The notes under the pieces were generated by a model. That model saw only the letters and a program-made list of their open reading frames with translations. It had not been told where the DNA came from and ran no database searches. This document shows positions 7,956 to 16,660 of a DNA stretch of 64,000 nucleotides, one piece after another. How positions within the stretch are numbered: position 1 is the stretch's first letter; every line of letters begins with the position of its first letter. A program made the position numbers and the translations under genes. Origin of the DNA: Thiohalorhabdus sp. Cl-TMA. Its GTDB lineage: Bacteria > Pseudomonadota > Gammaproteobacteria > Thiohalorhabdales > Thiohalorhabdaceae. Location: positions 90,731 through 154,730 of the forward strand of contig NZ_JBGUAW010000011.1 of the NCBI RefSeq assembly GCF_041821045.1, written 5' to 3'.

Positions 7956-8938
7956 GCATGGGCTTCGAGCATCCGTGGCTGCTGGCGGCGCTGCTGCTGG
8001 GGCTGCTGCCGTGGTGGCGCCTCCCCTTGCGGGAGCGGGAGCACGCCTGGACGGCCATGCTGCCCCGCGACGGCCTCTCCCGGATCGTGGACTTCGGTCT
8101 CCGAGCCGCCGGCCTCCTGGCCGTGACCGCCCTGCTTCTGGGCCTGGGCGGACCGTACCTGGGCCAGCAAACGGTGGAGCGCATCACACGCGGCGCCCAT
8201 ATCGTGCTCACGCTGGACCGCAGCCGGAGCATGGACCAGACCTTCGCGGGCAGCAATCCGCAGGGCGGCGAGGAATCCAAGAGCGATACGGCGCGCCGGC
8301 TGCTTTCCGCCTTCATCGAGCGCCGCGAGCACGACCTGTTCGGCGTGGTGACCTTCAGCACCCGGCCCATGCCGGTACTGCCGCTCACCGACGACCAGGC
8401 GGCCGTGCGCGCCGCCGTGCGGGCCGCGGCCACCCCAGGGCTCGCCTTCACCAACGTGGCCCTGGGCCTCCAGAGCGCGCTTTCCTATTTCGAGGATTCC
8501 CGGCCCAGCGCCTCTCGGGCCGTGGTGCTCCTCTCCGACGGCGCCGCGGAGATCGACTTCAGCAGCGCCGCCCGGCTGCGCACGCTCTTCGCGCGCGACA
8601 ACGTCGCGCTCTACTGGATCTTCCTGCGCACTGAGGGCAGCCCCGGCCTGGAGCCGCATCCCGGAGCGCCGGGCAGCGATAAGGCCGAGGTGCTTCCGGA
8701 GCAGAAGCTGCACCGCTTCTTCAAGAGCCTGGACACCCCATACCACGCCTACGAGGCGGAGAACCCGGAGGCCCTGGCCCGGGCCATCGAGGATATCGGC
8801 CGCCTGGAATCGCAGCCGCTGGTCTACGAGCAGCGCATTCCCCGTCAGGATCTCAGCGGCTTGTTCTTCGGGCTCGCCGGGGCGCTGCTGCTGTTGCTGG
8901 TGGCCGCCAAAGCCATGCAAAGGGAGCTGGTGGCATGA
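7952..8938 (+). CDS. mxaC: MxaC, VWA-domain membrane protein
   Basis: This 328-residue protein has two N-terminal membrane segments, a von Willebrand factor A domain with an intact metal site DRSRS (Asp89, Ser91, Ser93) and SDGA, and a C-terminal membrane helix near residues 305-322. It belongs to the BatA-like proteins that act with MoxR ATPases. In the mxa system it is required for calcium insertion. It overlaps both neighbours by 4 bp, the pattern of a tightly coupled operon. Confidence 0.88.
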   Translation: MSMGFEHPWLLAALLLGLLPWWRLPLREREHAWTAMLPRDGLSRIVDFGLRAAGLLAVTALLLGLGGPYLGQQTVERITRGAHIVLTLDRSRSMDQTFAGSNPQGGEESKSDTARRLLSAFIERREHDLFGVVTFSTRPMPVLPLTDDQAAVRAAVRAAATPGLAFTNVALGLQSALSYFEDSRPSASRAVVLLSDGAAEIDFSSAARLRTLFARDNVALYWIFLRTEGSPGLEPHPGAPGSDKAEVLPEQKLHRFFKSLDTPYHAYEAENPEALARAIEDIGRLESQPLVYEQRIPRQDLSGLFFGLAGALLLLLVAAKAMQRELVA

Positions 8939-9513
8939 CCATTCGACGGATATTGCGCTCCGCCGCTCTGGCCGTGGCCCTGGCAGCGGCGGGGATCTCC
9001 GCCTGGCAAGGCTGGCAATGGCTGCATAACGCCCATCAGAACGAGCGCATCCGGAAGGTCCTCGCCCATGCGGATGTGCGGATCACCCCGGAGGCGCCCC
9101 TGGCGGTCCTGTTCGCGCGGGGCTATGGCGAAGGCGAGCTCGAGCGCTATCGCGAGGCCCGCTCCGCCTATCAGACCATCTGGATCCGAACAGACGGCGG
9201 CCGCCGGGGGGATCCCCGCGATTACGCCGTACGGGCGCGCTACAACCTCGCCAACCTCTATCTGCGGCGCGCCACGGAACGGGCCCGCAACGGCGAGGTG
9301 GACGGCGCCCGCACCATGGCCGAGCTCGCCAAGGAGGCGTACCGGGACGCCCTGCGGGCGCGGCCCGCCTACTGGGCCGCCAAGCGCAACTTCGAGGCCG
9401 CTCAACGGCTGGTGCGCGATCTGCCGAACAGCCAGGGCACCCCGGAGGAGGGCGCGGAGCCCAAAGAGGACGTCTGGTCGCAGATGCCGGGATTCCCGCG
9501 GGGGGAGCCGTGA
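8935..9513 (+). CDS. mxaK: MxaK, membrane-anchored TPR-like protein
   Basis: This 192-residue protein has an N-terminal membrane anchor (residues 9-24) and a helical region with repeats such as YREARSAYQTIW and ARYNLANLYLRRAT that look like tetratricopeptide units. MxaK is one of the methanol dehydrogenase maturation proteins encoded with MxaA, MxaC and MxaL. It ends in a Pro/Glu-rich tail. It starts inside the end of mxaC and overlaps mxaL. Confidence 0.83.
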   Translation: MTIRRILRSAALAVALAAAGISAWQGWQWLHNAHQNERIRKVLAHADVRITPEAPLAVLFARGYGEGELERYREARSAYQTIWIRTDGGRRGDPRDYAVRARYNLANLYLRRATERARNGEVDGARTMAELAKEAYRDALRARPAYWAAKRNFEAAQRLVRDLPNSQGTPEEGAEPKEDVWSQMPGFPRGEP

Positions 9514-10586
9514 GCCTCCGCAGCACCTTCACCGATATCCGCTTATGGCTGCTGCTCGCCGCCCTCCTGCTGGCACTCGCCACCTTCCTGGTGCCCCGCT
9601 GGCCCATGCGCCAGCCGGTCTACAGCACGCTGTTCGTGGTCGACATCACCCGCAGCATGAACGTGGCGGATTACCGCGTCGCCGGCGAATCCGTCACCAG
9701 ACTGGAGCGTGCCAAGCAGGCCGTGGCCCAGGCCGTATCGCGCCTGCCCTGCGGCTCGCGGGCGGGGCTGGCGCTGTTCACCGAGCGCACCATCAACATC
9801 ACGCTCATGCCGGTGGAGGTATGCGGCAGCTTCAACAGCCTCCAGGCCAGCATCGAGCAGATCGACTGGCGCATGGCCTGGGCCGCGGACAGCAACATCA
9901 ACCGGGGCCTGTACTACGGCATACAGCTCGTGCGGGACCTGCGCGGCCAGCCGGCCGTCGACGAGCGTACCGCGCTGGTGCTCCTCACCGACGGCCATGA
10001 GGCGCCCCCGGTGAACCCGCGTTACGAGCCCGACCCCGCCGAGCTGGTTCCCGGCAAGAAGCCCGATGCCCTCGGCGCCCCGCCGCCGGACGCCCCCCCG
10101 CTCCACGGCGTGCTCGTGGGCGTGGGGGGATATGAGCCGGCCCCGATCCCCAAATTCAACGCCCAGGGCGAGCGCATCGGCGTCTACGGCCCGGACGACG
10201 TGCAGCAGTCCTCCAAGTTCGGCCAGCCGAAAAACCCCGAGGAGATCGAGGGCTACGTGCCCCGCAACGCGCCCTGGGGACGGCACAAGAAGACCGGCAG
10301 CGAGCACCTCTCCGCGGTGCGCGAGAGCCATCTGCAGTCCCTGGCGGCAAAGGCCGGCTTCGAGTACCTGCACCTGGAAGACCACGCCGCGCTCTATCAG
10401 GCGCTGACCCCCACCGATTGGGCGGACCTCCGCATGCGGCGCACCGATATCCGCTGGCTGCCCGCCGCGGCCGCGTTGTCGGCCCTGATCCTGGTCTACG
10501 TCCTGACCATTTTCGGCGACCTGCAACGCGCACGACTCTTCACAGCACACAAATCCCGCGTTTCGCGAAAGGAAAGGAGCAACTGA
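9510..10586 (+). CDS. mxaL: MxaL, VWA-domain membrane protein
   Basis: This is a second von Willebrand factor A protein, 358 residues, with a GTG start at 9510 overlapping the mxaK stop. It has membrane helices at residues 12-29 and near 318-335. The metal site reads DITRS (Asp45, Thr47, Ser49), a Thr variant of DxSxS, and LLTDGHE marks the later strand. Together with MxaC it probably forms the BatA/BatB-like pair served by MxaR. The stop codon overlaps the mxaD start by one base. Confidence 0.87.
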   Translation: MSLRSTFTDIRLWLLLAALLLALATFLVPRWPMRQPVYSTLFVVDITRSMNVADYRVAGESVTRLERAKQAVAQAVSRLPCGSRAGLALFTERTINITLMPVEVCGSFNSLQASIEQIDWRMAWAADSNINRGLYYGIQLVRDLRGQPAVDERTALVLLTDGHEAPPVNPRYEPDPAELVPGKKPDALGAPPPDAPPLHGVLVGVGGYEPAPIPKFNAQGERIGVYGPDDVQQSSKFGQPKNPEEIEGYVPRNAPWGRHKKTGSEHLSAVRESHLQSLAAKAGFEYLHLEDHAALYQALTPTDWADLRMRRTDIRWLPAAAALSALILVYVLTIFGDLQRARLFTAHKSRVSRKERSN

Positions 10587-11110
10587 TGAAGTCACTCGTC
10601 CGCACTCTGGGCATCCTCCTCCTGCTGCCGGCCGTGGCCCTGGCCCATGGTCCGACGCCGCAGAAGGCCCGGGAGCAGATTCACATCGATGCCGCACCGG
10701 GGGCGGTCTGGGAGGTTCTGGGAGATCTTTCCTCCCTGGCGGACTGGCAGCCGCGGCTGAAGGCCGTGCAAGTGGAAGGCAGCGGCAAGCAAGCCAAACG
10801 GGTGCTGGTTTTCAATGACGGCGGCACGATCACAGAGGGCATGGACGAGTACGACCCCGAGCGGCACTACATGGGCTACCGGCTCTCGAAGGAGGACCCC
10901 GAGGTGTTTCCGGTGAGCTTCTATACCGCGACGCTGGAGGTGAAGCCCGATGGCAACGGCAGCAAGGTGGAATGGATCGCGCGCTTCTACCGGGGCGATA
11001 CGGGCAACTTCCCAGAGGAGGGGCAGACCGACGAGGCCGCCCAGAAGGCCATGCACGGGTTCTTCCAGGATGGGCTGAAGGGCCTCAAGGCCGAGGTGGA
11101 GGGCGGGTGA
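10586..11110 (+). CDS. mxaD: MxaD, periplasmic SRPBCC-fold protein
   Basis: This 174-residue protein has a signal peptide ending ALAHG. The rest matches a START/SRPBCC (polyketide-cyclase-like) fold: IHIDAAPGAVWEVLGDLSSLADWQP at the front and a long C-terminal helix. MxaD in Methylorubrum speeds interaction between methanol dehydrogenase and cytochrome cL. A GGAAAGGAG ribosome site lies inside the end of mxaL. It overlaps the next gene by one base, so the two are probably co-translated. Confidence 0.88.
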   Translation: MKSLVRTLGILLLLPAVALAHGPTPQKAREQIHIDAAPGAVWEVLGDLSSLADWQPRLKAVQVEGSGKQAKRVLVFNDGGTITEGMDEYDPERHYMGYRLSKEDPEVFPVSFYTATLEVKPDGNGSKVEWIARFYRGDTGNFPEEGQTDEAAQKAMHGFFQDGLKGLKAEVEGG

Positions 11111-12069
11111 TGCGCCCTACCCGCCCCCTCGCGGCCCTGGCGGCGGCGCTTCTGGGCGCCCTGACCGCCTGCGCGCCGGAGCCGCCCGACTCCGCCAAGG
11201 CCTGGATGACCGTCCAGGGCGATGATGCCGTGCAGGTGCTCGACCCCGCCAGCAGCAGCCGCGTCGCCCGCATCAGCGTCCCGGAGGGTCCCGTGGGGAT
11301 CGCGGTGGGCGAGCGGCGCGTCTACGTGAGCCATCCGGAAACCAGCCGGGTGAGCGTGATCGACAAGGAAGCGCGCCGGGTGACCGACGTCTGGCGGGTG
11401 GGCAGCGAGCCGTTCGGCGTCGCCCTGGCCGGCGAGGCGGGGCGGCTCTACGTCACCGATTGGGCCATGGACCGCGTGCATGTCCTCGACGCCGCCGACG
11501 GCCACCTGATCGCCCAGATCGGCGTCGGGAAGGAGCCCGCGGGGGCCGCGGTGACGCCGGACGGATCGCGGCTGCTGGTGGCCAACCGGGAAGGCGACAG
11601 CCTTTCGGTCATCGACACCGCCGGTAACGCCCGTGTGCGCGAGGTGCCGGTAGGTCACGCGCCCTTCGCCGTTCTGGCCGGCCCGGAGGGCAGGCGGGCC
11701 TTCGTCGCCAACGTGCGCAGCGACGACGTCCATGTGGTCGACATCGCCGCGGGCACCACCGAGCAGCGGATTAGCACCGGCATCTTCCCCTATGGACTCG
11801 CCCTGGCCGACGGCGGCCGCACGCTGCTGGTAACCGAGCAGCGCGCCGGGACGCTGGCCCGCTTCGAGGTGGCCAGCGGCGCCCTCATCGACCGGATCGA
11901 GGTGGGCGGCCAGCCCGACGGCATCGCCGTGGACGCGGCCACGCACCGCGCGGTGGTGGCCAACTGGCTGGACGATACGGTCTCGGTGGTGGATCTGGAT
12001 CGGGGGAAGCAGACCGCGACCATTGAGGTGGGGGCCGGACCCCGCGGCTTCGGGCGGTTCATGGAATGA
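11110..12069 (+). CDS. YVTN-type beta-propeller lipoprotein, last gene of the mxa operon
   Basis: This 319-residue protein has a lipoprotein signal (lipobox ALTAC) followed by about seven repeats of the YVTN/NHL kind, for example PFGVALAGEAGRLYVTDW and PDGIAVDAATHRAVVANW. Such propellers bind partners or substrates in the periplasm; no catalytic residues are evident. It starts on the last base of mxaD, so it belongs to the mxa operon. Its position matches mxaE in the Methylorubrum order F-J-G-I-R-S-A-C-K-L-D-E-H-B, but I cannot confirm homology to MxaE, so no symbol is given. Confidence 0.8.
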   Translation: MRPTRPLAALAAALLGALTACAPEPPDSAKAWMTVQGDDAVQVLDPASSSRVARISVPEGPVGIAVGERRVYVSHPETSRVSVIDKEARRVTDVWRVGSEPFGVALAGEAGRLYVTDWAMDRVHVLDAADGHLIAQIGVGKEPAGAAVTPDGSRLLVANREGDSLSVIDTAGNARVREVPVGHAPFAVLAGPEGRRAFVANVRSDDVHVVDIAAGTTEQRISTGIFPYGLALADGGRTLLVTEQRAGTLARFEVASGALIDRIEVGGQPDGIAVDAATHRAVVANWLDDTVSVVDLDRGKQTATIEVGAGPRGFGRFME

Positions 12070-12134
12070 GCATGCGCCCTGTGGGGCCGGAGCGGTTCCG
12101 AAACGTTTCCGAGGCCCATCGCTCCCGCCTTTCA

Positions 12135-12377
12135 TCAGGCCCCGGACAGGGGCGGTTCCCTGCCGCCGTGGAACAGCCGCAGCTCCCATCGACCGGTGGC
12201 GTCCTCCCGGCGCAGGATGTAGATTGCCCCACCCCGTACCCGGACCTTGAGGTACAGATGGCCGCTGCCCGGCCAATGGTCGAGCATGGCTTCGATCTCC
12301 TGGCGGTGGCCGCTCAGGTAGAAAGCCCGCGGCTCTTCTCCGGAGCTTCCGCCGGGCTCGACGGTGACCTCCAGCAT
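12135..12377 (-). CDS. Small conserved-looking protein, function unknown
   Basis: This 80-residue protein is soluble, with alternating strands and one helix (GHRQEIEAMLDHWP), then YLKVRVRGGAIYILRRED. I do not recognise a family. It is likely real because it follows the HAD hydrolase gene by 12 bp on the same strand, codes cleanly in the local codon style, and fills a slot between two convergent units. It converges with the mxa operon. Confidence 0.6.
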   Translation of the reverse strand: MLEVTVEPGGSSGEEPRAFYLSGHRQEIEAMLDHWPGSGHLYLKVRVRGGAIYILRREDATGRWELRLFHGGREPPLSGA

Positions 12378-12389
12378 GATTCCGCCAGG

Positions 12390-13022
12390 CTACCGGTCCT
12401 TCCCGCCGCCCGCATTCGCCCGAACCGCTTCCAGGGCCTGCTCGACCGCGGCCCGCTCTTCGTACATGCGGGCCTGTAAGCCCCTGGAGCGGGCCCGCTC
12501 CACATGGCCCGAAGCGTCATCAATGAACAGGACGCGACCGGGGTCGACACCCAGATCCGCCACCACGTCGTCGAACAGGGTGGGATCCTGCTTGCCCTTG
12601 CCCATTCGGTAGCTGTTGTAGACGCGGTCGAATTCCGCCAGGAAACCGTCACGGCGATCGAGACGCTGCAGCCAGTCGGTCTGGTCGGTGAGCAGACCCA
12701 CCCGGATGCCGGCCTCCCGAAGCCGGCGCACCCATGCCAGCATCCAGGACCGGAGCCGGAAGCGGGGAAGCACGGCATCCGCTCCCTCCAGCGGCTCCAC
12801 CCACAGACCGGTACGCTCACCCAGGATCCGCCAGAAGTCGGCCTCGCTTCCGGTCCCCGTCACGTAACCGGAATCGTACACGGCGTCGGTGGAATGGCTC
12901 GTCACCTGCTCGGGATCGAGACCATGATGCCGGGCCAGGGCCTGAAGTCCCGCCTTCAGGCCCTCGTCGGCCACCACCCCTCCGTAGTCGAGGAGCACCC
13001 ATTCGATGGCTGCCTGCTGCAC
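12390..13022 (-). CDS. HAD-superfamily hydrolase (HAD-IA type)
   Basis: This 210-residue hydrolase has the HAD motifs in order: VLLDYGGVV (motif I, where the second Asp of DxD is replaced by Gly), GLLTDQTD (motif II), a lysine in YRMGKGKQDP (motif III) and VLFIDDASGHVE (motif IV). The DYGGVV form is common in HAD-IA proteins of the YihX/epoxide-hydrolase-N-like group, which dephosphorylate small sugar phosphates. The exact substrate is unknown. Confidence 0.85.
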   Translation of the reverse strand: MQQAAIEWVLLDYGGVVADEGLKAGLQALARHHGLDPEQVTSHSTDAVYDSGYVTGTGSEADFWRILGERTGLWVEPLEGADAVLPRFRLRSWMLAWVRRLREAGIRVGLLTDQTDWLQRLDRRDGFLAEFDRVYNSYRMGKGKQDPTLFDDVVADLGVDPGRVLFIDDASGHVERARSRGLQARMYEERAAVEQALEAVRANAGGGKDR

Positions 13023-13132
13023 TGGATCCCCCTGTGGTCAGGTTCTGGGAACAGGATCCAACAAACGGACGGCGCCACCAAGTGCACCACCGGCGGGAAA
13101 GGGGCATCGGGCCGTATACGATCGGCCGGACC

Positions 13133-14362
13133 CTACTGGAAGTCCTTGGTATAGGTGATCTGGTAGGCGGTGGCGTTGTTCTCCCCGAACACGGCGTTCT
13201 TCATGCGCTGCTCGAAGCGGAAGGCCCGGAGCTTGAGGATTCCGCCCTGACCGAGGGGTACCCCCAGCTTCATCCCGTAGGTCGTGGACCGGAGCCTCGC
13301 CAGACGGTTGTCAGCGCTCACGTAGCGCGGCACGGACTCCCCCGTGGCGAGGTTCCGCACATAGAAATCCGCCGCGGTCTGCCGGTAGTAGCGCCCGAAG
13401 GGCTCCAGGAAGAAGCGCTCGGAGCCGAGCTGATAGCGATAGCGCAGATTGACGGTATGGGAGTCGATTCCCCAGCCGTCGGTGTAGTACCGGTAGTCGA
13501 GGGCGAGGGTATCCCGATCCGCGCGCAGCTCGTGGACCAGACTGGCGAAGAGCCCCTTGCGCCTGCGCTCGGTGGGCCGACTCTCGTAGATCCGGGTGAG
13601 CTCGATGTCATTCTCGTTGGCGACGCTCACCACCTTGTAGGGGTCGGTGTGGTAGCCCTCGGAGACCGTGTAGAACAGGTTGAGCTGCATGAGGGTCTTG
13701 GGGTTCACGGCGTGGGTGATGCCGATCACCCCGTCAAGGGTCTCGCGCCGGCCCTCCCCCGCGAAGTCTTCATCGGCGGTATCGCTGCCCGGTACGGGGG
13801 TGCGACCGTCCAGCTGCGCGATCTTGTCCGTGGAGCCGCCGAAGGCCAGGGAGAGGGTGGTCTGCTTGTTGAAGAAATCCTTCTCCGCGGTGATCCCCCC
13901 GCCCAGCGCCTCGTAGTCGCTCTCCACGGAGACGTAGGCATTGGGCCGGACCCGGAAGGTCCGCCAGAAATCGTGCGTCCACGCCATGTCCACCGCCAGC
14001 CGGGTATCCTCGAAAGGCGCCAGCGCCTTCGCCTCCCCCGAGGTGGTGAAGCCGGCTCCGGAGGTCCCGGTTACCGTGGTCACGCTGGAGGTCTGGACGG
14101 CGCCGGTGTGCGTGGAGCCGGTCATGGTATCCAGCACCACCCCCAGCTTGATGGAGTCCCGATCGCTCATGTCGCCGCGCACGTCGATCATGTACGACTC
14201 CACGTCGACGCGGTCCTCCTCGCTGTAGCTGAGGTAGGACGCATCCACCGACCAGTTGTTGCCGTAGACCTCGGCGGATTCCGCGTTCTGCCCGAGCAGG
14301 CTGGCGGTGGCCGCGGCGAGCAGCCCGCCGATGGATTTCGATCTAGTTGCAGCCACAGCCAC
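13133..14362 (-). CDS. DUF3570 outer-membrane beta-barrel protein
   Basis: This is a predicted outer-membrane barrel of about 409 residues. A signal peptide ends NAESA near residue 30, and the remainder consists of alternating amphipathic strands ending in aromatic FQ, the usual barrel signature. It fits DUF3570. Residues 78-86 (DTMTGSTHT) resemble the Asp-xx-Ser/Thr-Gly-x-Thr flavin-attachment motif used by ApbE. The GTG at 14362, after GGAG, gives a 20-bp overlap with the DUF4266 gene; a GTG at 14356 is also possible. It is the last gene of a minus-strand unit with TlpA and DUF4266. Confidence 0.82.
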   Translation of the reverse strand: MAVAATRSKSIGGLLAAATASLLGQNAESAEVYGNNWSVDASYLSYSEEDRVDVESYMIDVRGDMSDRDSIKLGVVLDTMTGSTHTGAVQTSSVTTVTGTSGAGFTTSGEAKALAPFEDTRLAVDMAWTHDFWRTFRVRPNAYVSVESDYEALGGGITAEKDFFNKQTTLSLAFGGSTDKIAQLDGRTPVPGSDTADEDFAGEGRRETLDGVIGITHAVNPKTLMQLNLFYTVSEGYHTDPYKVVSVANENDIELTRIYESRPTERRRKGLFASLVHELRADRDTLALDYRYYTDGWGIDSHTVNLRYRYQLGSERFFLEPFGRYYRQTAADFYVRNLATGESVPRYVSADNRLARLRSTTYGMKLGVPLGQGGILKLRAFRFEQRMKNAVFGENNATAYQITYTKDFQ

Positions 14363-14585
14363 CCGCCCCCACTCCGGAGCCGCCCGTGGACGCCTCCTTG
14401 CTGAAATAGGTGTGCTCATCCACATAGGCATCCACCGGGTCGCCCCCGAGGCGCATGGATTCCTCGGCCAGCGTGCCGCGCTCCCAGGCCTTGACCTTGC
14501 GGAAGTCCATCGGGCCGTTGTTGGCGCAGGCGCTCAGGAGCAGAGCCGCCAGTAGCGGCAGGACCGTGCGACGCGCCCCCCTCAT
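14343..14585 (-). CDS. DUF4266 small lipoprotein
   Basis: This 80-residue lipoprotein has a lipobox LLLSAC at Cys18. The mature protein reads VKAWERGTLAEESMRLGGDP, which is the DUF4266 core, and ends in a glycine/cysteine tail (GGCGCN) typical of the family. Its start overlaps the TlpA stop by ATGA and its end overlaps the DUF3570 gene. DUF4266, DUF3570 and a thioredoxin-like protein often occur together, so a joint envelope redox or metal task is likely, but the biochemistry is not established. Confidence 0.85.
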   Translation of the reverse strand: MRGARRTVLPLLAALLLSACANNGPMDFRKVKAWERGTLAEESMRLGGDPVDAYVDEHTYFSKEASTGGSGVGAGGCGCN

Positions 14586-15091
14586 TGGGCCGCCCGTACC
14601 TGGCGGGCGATCATGCGCTCGAGGCGCTCGCGCTCGCCCAGCCGGAAGCCGAGCTCGCGATGGACGATGCGACCGTCCGGTCCCACCAGGTAGGAGCTCG
14701 GCATGGCGGAGACGCCATACTTCTCGGCCAGGTCGCCTCCCGGGTTGAAGACCACCGGAAAGTCGACGGGCACCTCGCGCAGGAAGCGCTTCGCATCGGC
14801 GGTGGACTCGTCGAGGTTCACGGCGGCGATGACCAGGCCGTCGTCGGAATAGCGGTCGTGTAGCTCGTTCATCCAGGGAAAGGACTGCCGGCACGGGCCG
14901 CACCAGGAGGCCCAGAAGTCCACGTAGACCACATGGCCGCGGAGCTCCGACAGCATGGCGGAGCCGTGGAAGTTCGGGCCCTGGATCCGGAAGTCGGGGG
15001 CGCGGTCGCCGGTGTCGGCGGCCAGGGCGGAGGTGACGGCGCCCGACAGCAGGGCGGCGAGTAGCAGCAAGCGGGATAAAAGGGTGTGCAT
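14582..15091 (-). CDS. TlpA/ResA-like periplasmic thioredoxin
   Basis: This 169-residue protein has a signal peptide ending ALAAD. It is an AhpC/TSA-Redoxin thioredoxin fold with active site WASWCGPC, a later cis-proline loop SAMPSSYLV, and a central EKYGV helix. It is expected to reduce disulfides in the periplasm, perhaps for haem or metal-site maturation of its neighbours. The ATG at 15091 was chosen because the signal peptide begins there; an upstream in-frame start would add a charged leader. Confidence 0.9.
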   Translation of the reverse strand: MHTLLSRLLLLAALLSGAVTSALAADTGDRAPDFRIQGPNFHGSAMLSELRGHVVYVDFWASWCGPCRQSFPWMNELHDRYSDDGLVIAAVNLDESTADAKRFLREVPVDFPVVFNPGGDLAEKYGVSAMPSSYLVGPDGRIVHRELGFRLGERERLERMIARQVRAAQ

Positions 15092-15132
15092 CGGCTTCGG
15101 CTTCCCTGCGTCGGTTGGAAAGGTCCCGGCGA

Positions 15133-16650
15133 TCAAAACAGGGTCGGCTCCCCGGCCCGGGTTTCGTCGATGGGCGCATCGCCGGAGGGATTCCGCTCCG
15201 GGTCGGCGGTCATGGCCTCCGGCCTCTGCGCCCCGAAGTAGCCGTACACCGTGGACGCCACGGCCATGGGCTCGGCCTCGTAGCTGCCGTCGGTGGGCAT
15301 GGTGTACTGGTTGTTCTCGCCGGCCGTACCCACCCGCTCGGTGGCGCCCACCACCTTGCCGAGGGCCCCCGAGGGCCGCAGGGCGGCCCCGCCGAGGGTG
15401 TAGAGGTTCTGGTTGTTGGCGTGGTCCCAGCCCATGGAGTTGTTGAGGTTCACCAGCCGCCCGAAGTCGCCAAAGACGTTGATAACGATGTTGTCGGTGG
15501 GCCGGGACCCCGTGCTCGACAGCCGGATGTGGCGCATGGCCACGCGCAGGGTGTCCATCACGTCGTTCATGCGGCCCGGGTACTTGTCCACCCCGTTGTT
15601 GTGGTCGTCCCAGCCGCCCAGGCCGTCCGAGCCGGCGGTGATGTAGACGGTGCTCGGGTTGGCGATGGCCAGGGTCACCGCCGCCCGCACGTTCTCCGCG
15701 AATCCGTTGTTCGGGTACTGGAGCTCGCCGGTGGTGTCGTCACCGTCGGGGTCGGCCGTCCCGACATTGGGAAGGGCTTCGTCGCGGGCGGTCTCGAGCC
15801 GGCCGATCAGGTCCTCCATGGTCCTGCGGTGCTCGAAGCCGTTGGCGGCGGCCTCGAAGCGCTCGCGGTACCCGGCCTCCGCCATGACCGTGCCGCGCAG
15901 GCGCTCGAAGACCGCCTCGTTGGTGGCATTGGTCTGGCCCCGGCTGTAGGGATTGTCGAAATCCCGGTTCATGGTGATCGGCCGCAGGGCCAGGGGCAGC
16001 TGCTTGTCCGGGTCGATGGCGTAGGACGTCGACTCGCCCTCGAAGGACACGAAGGGCAGCGGCATGCCCGGAAGCCCCCCGTCGAAGCTGCTCACCGCGG
16101 TGCCGTCGGCGAGACTCGCGGTGGCCACCCGGTCGCGGTGCGTGTGGAGCAGGCCGGCCAGCCGGGTACCCACTCCCGGGCTGTTCTCCACGGCGAGCGC
16201 CCCCTTGTTGGCGATGAAGATGCTCTCGCGGTGGGAGCGGGTGGCGTTCTTGCGCTTGACCAGGGTGCGGTACACGGAGAGATCGCCGCCGGCGATCATG
16301 TCCTCCATGTGGGCGCCGCCGGCGTCCTGCCAGAAGCCGTGCGGGGTGATCTGGCCGCCGTCGGTGGTGAAGTCGAGGATGCCGTCGCCGAAGGCCTCCG
16401 TATAGGAGTTCTGCGAATTGGCGTCGATGTCGGCGATGTTGGTCAGGTTGCCCGCGAGCTCCGAGGGACCGCCGTACAGGAAGATGTTGATCACCTGCGG
16501 CATGACGGTGGGCGGGGTATAGCCCACCGCGCCGTAGTCGGGGCTGAAGGCGCGGGCGCGGCGGGCCAGCAGCGAGAGCGGGAATCCGACCGGGATGGCG
16601 CGCGCCAGGCCCAGGCCGCCGCCCATCTTGAGGAAGTTTCTGCGATTCAT
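15133..16650 (-). CDS. DUF1501 family protein, Tat-exported
   Basis: This 505-residue protein begins MNRRNFLKMGGGLGLA, a twin-arginine export signal. The body has features of DUF1501 (sulfatase/alkaline-phosphatase-like fold): INIFLYGGPSELAG early, GLGGWDDHNNGVDKYP in the middle and INVFGDFGRLVNLN late. The function of the family is unknown; it normally pairs with a DUF1800-like or other large secreted protein. Here the 10-bp spacing to the upstream lipoprotein gene indicates an operon. Confidence 0.82.
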   Translation of the reverse strand: MNRRNFLKMGGGLGLARAIPVGFPLSLLARRARAFSPDYGAVGYTPPTVMPQVINIFLYGGPSELAGNLTNIADIDANSQNSYTEAFGDGILDFTTDGGQITPHGFWQDAGGAHMEDMIAGGDLSVYRTLVKRKNATRSHRESIFIANKGALAVENSPGVGTRLAGLLHTHRDRVATASLADGTAVSSFDGGLPGMPLPFVSFEGESTSYAIDPDKQLPLALRPITMNRDFDNPYSRGQTNATNEAVFERLRGTVMAEAGYRERFEAAANGFEHRRTMEDLIGRLETARDEALPNVGTADPDGDDTTGELQYPNNGFAENVRAAVTLAIANPSTVYITAGSDGLGGWDDHNNGVDKYPGRMNDVMDTLRVAMRHIRLSSTGSRPTDNIVINVFGDFGRLVNLNNSMGWDHANNQNLYTLGGAALRPSGALGKVVGATERVGTAGENNQYTMPTDGSYEAEPMAVASTVYGYFGAQRPEAMTADPERNPSGDAPIDETRAGEPTLF

Positions 16651-16660
16651 GGCGCGGTAC

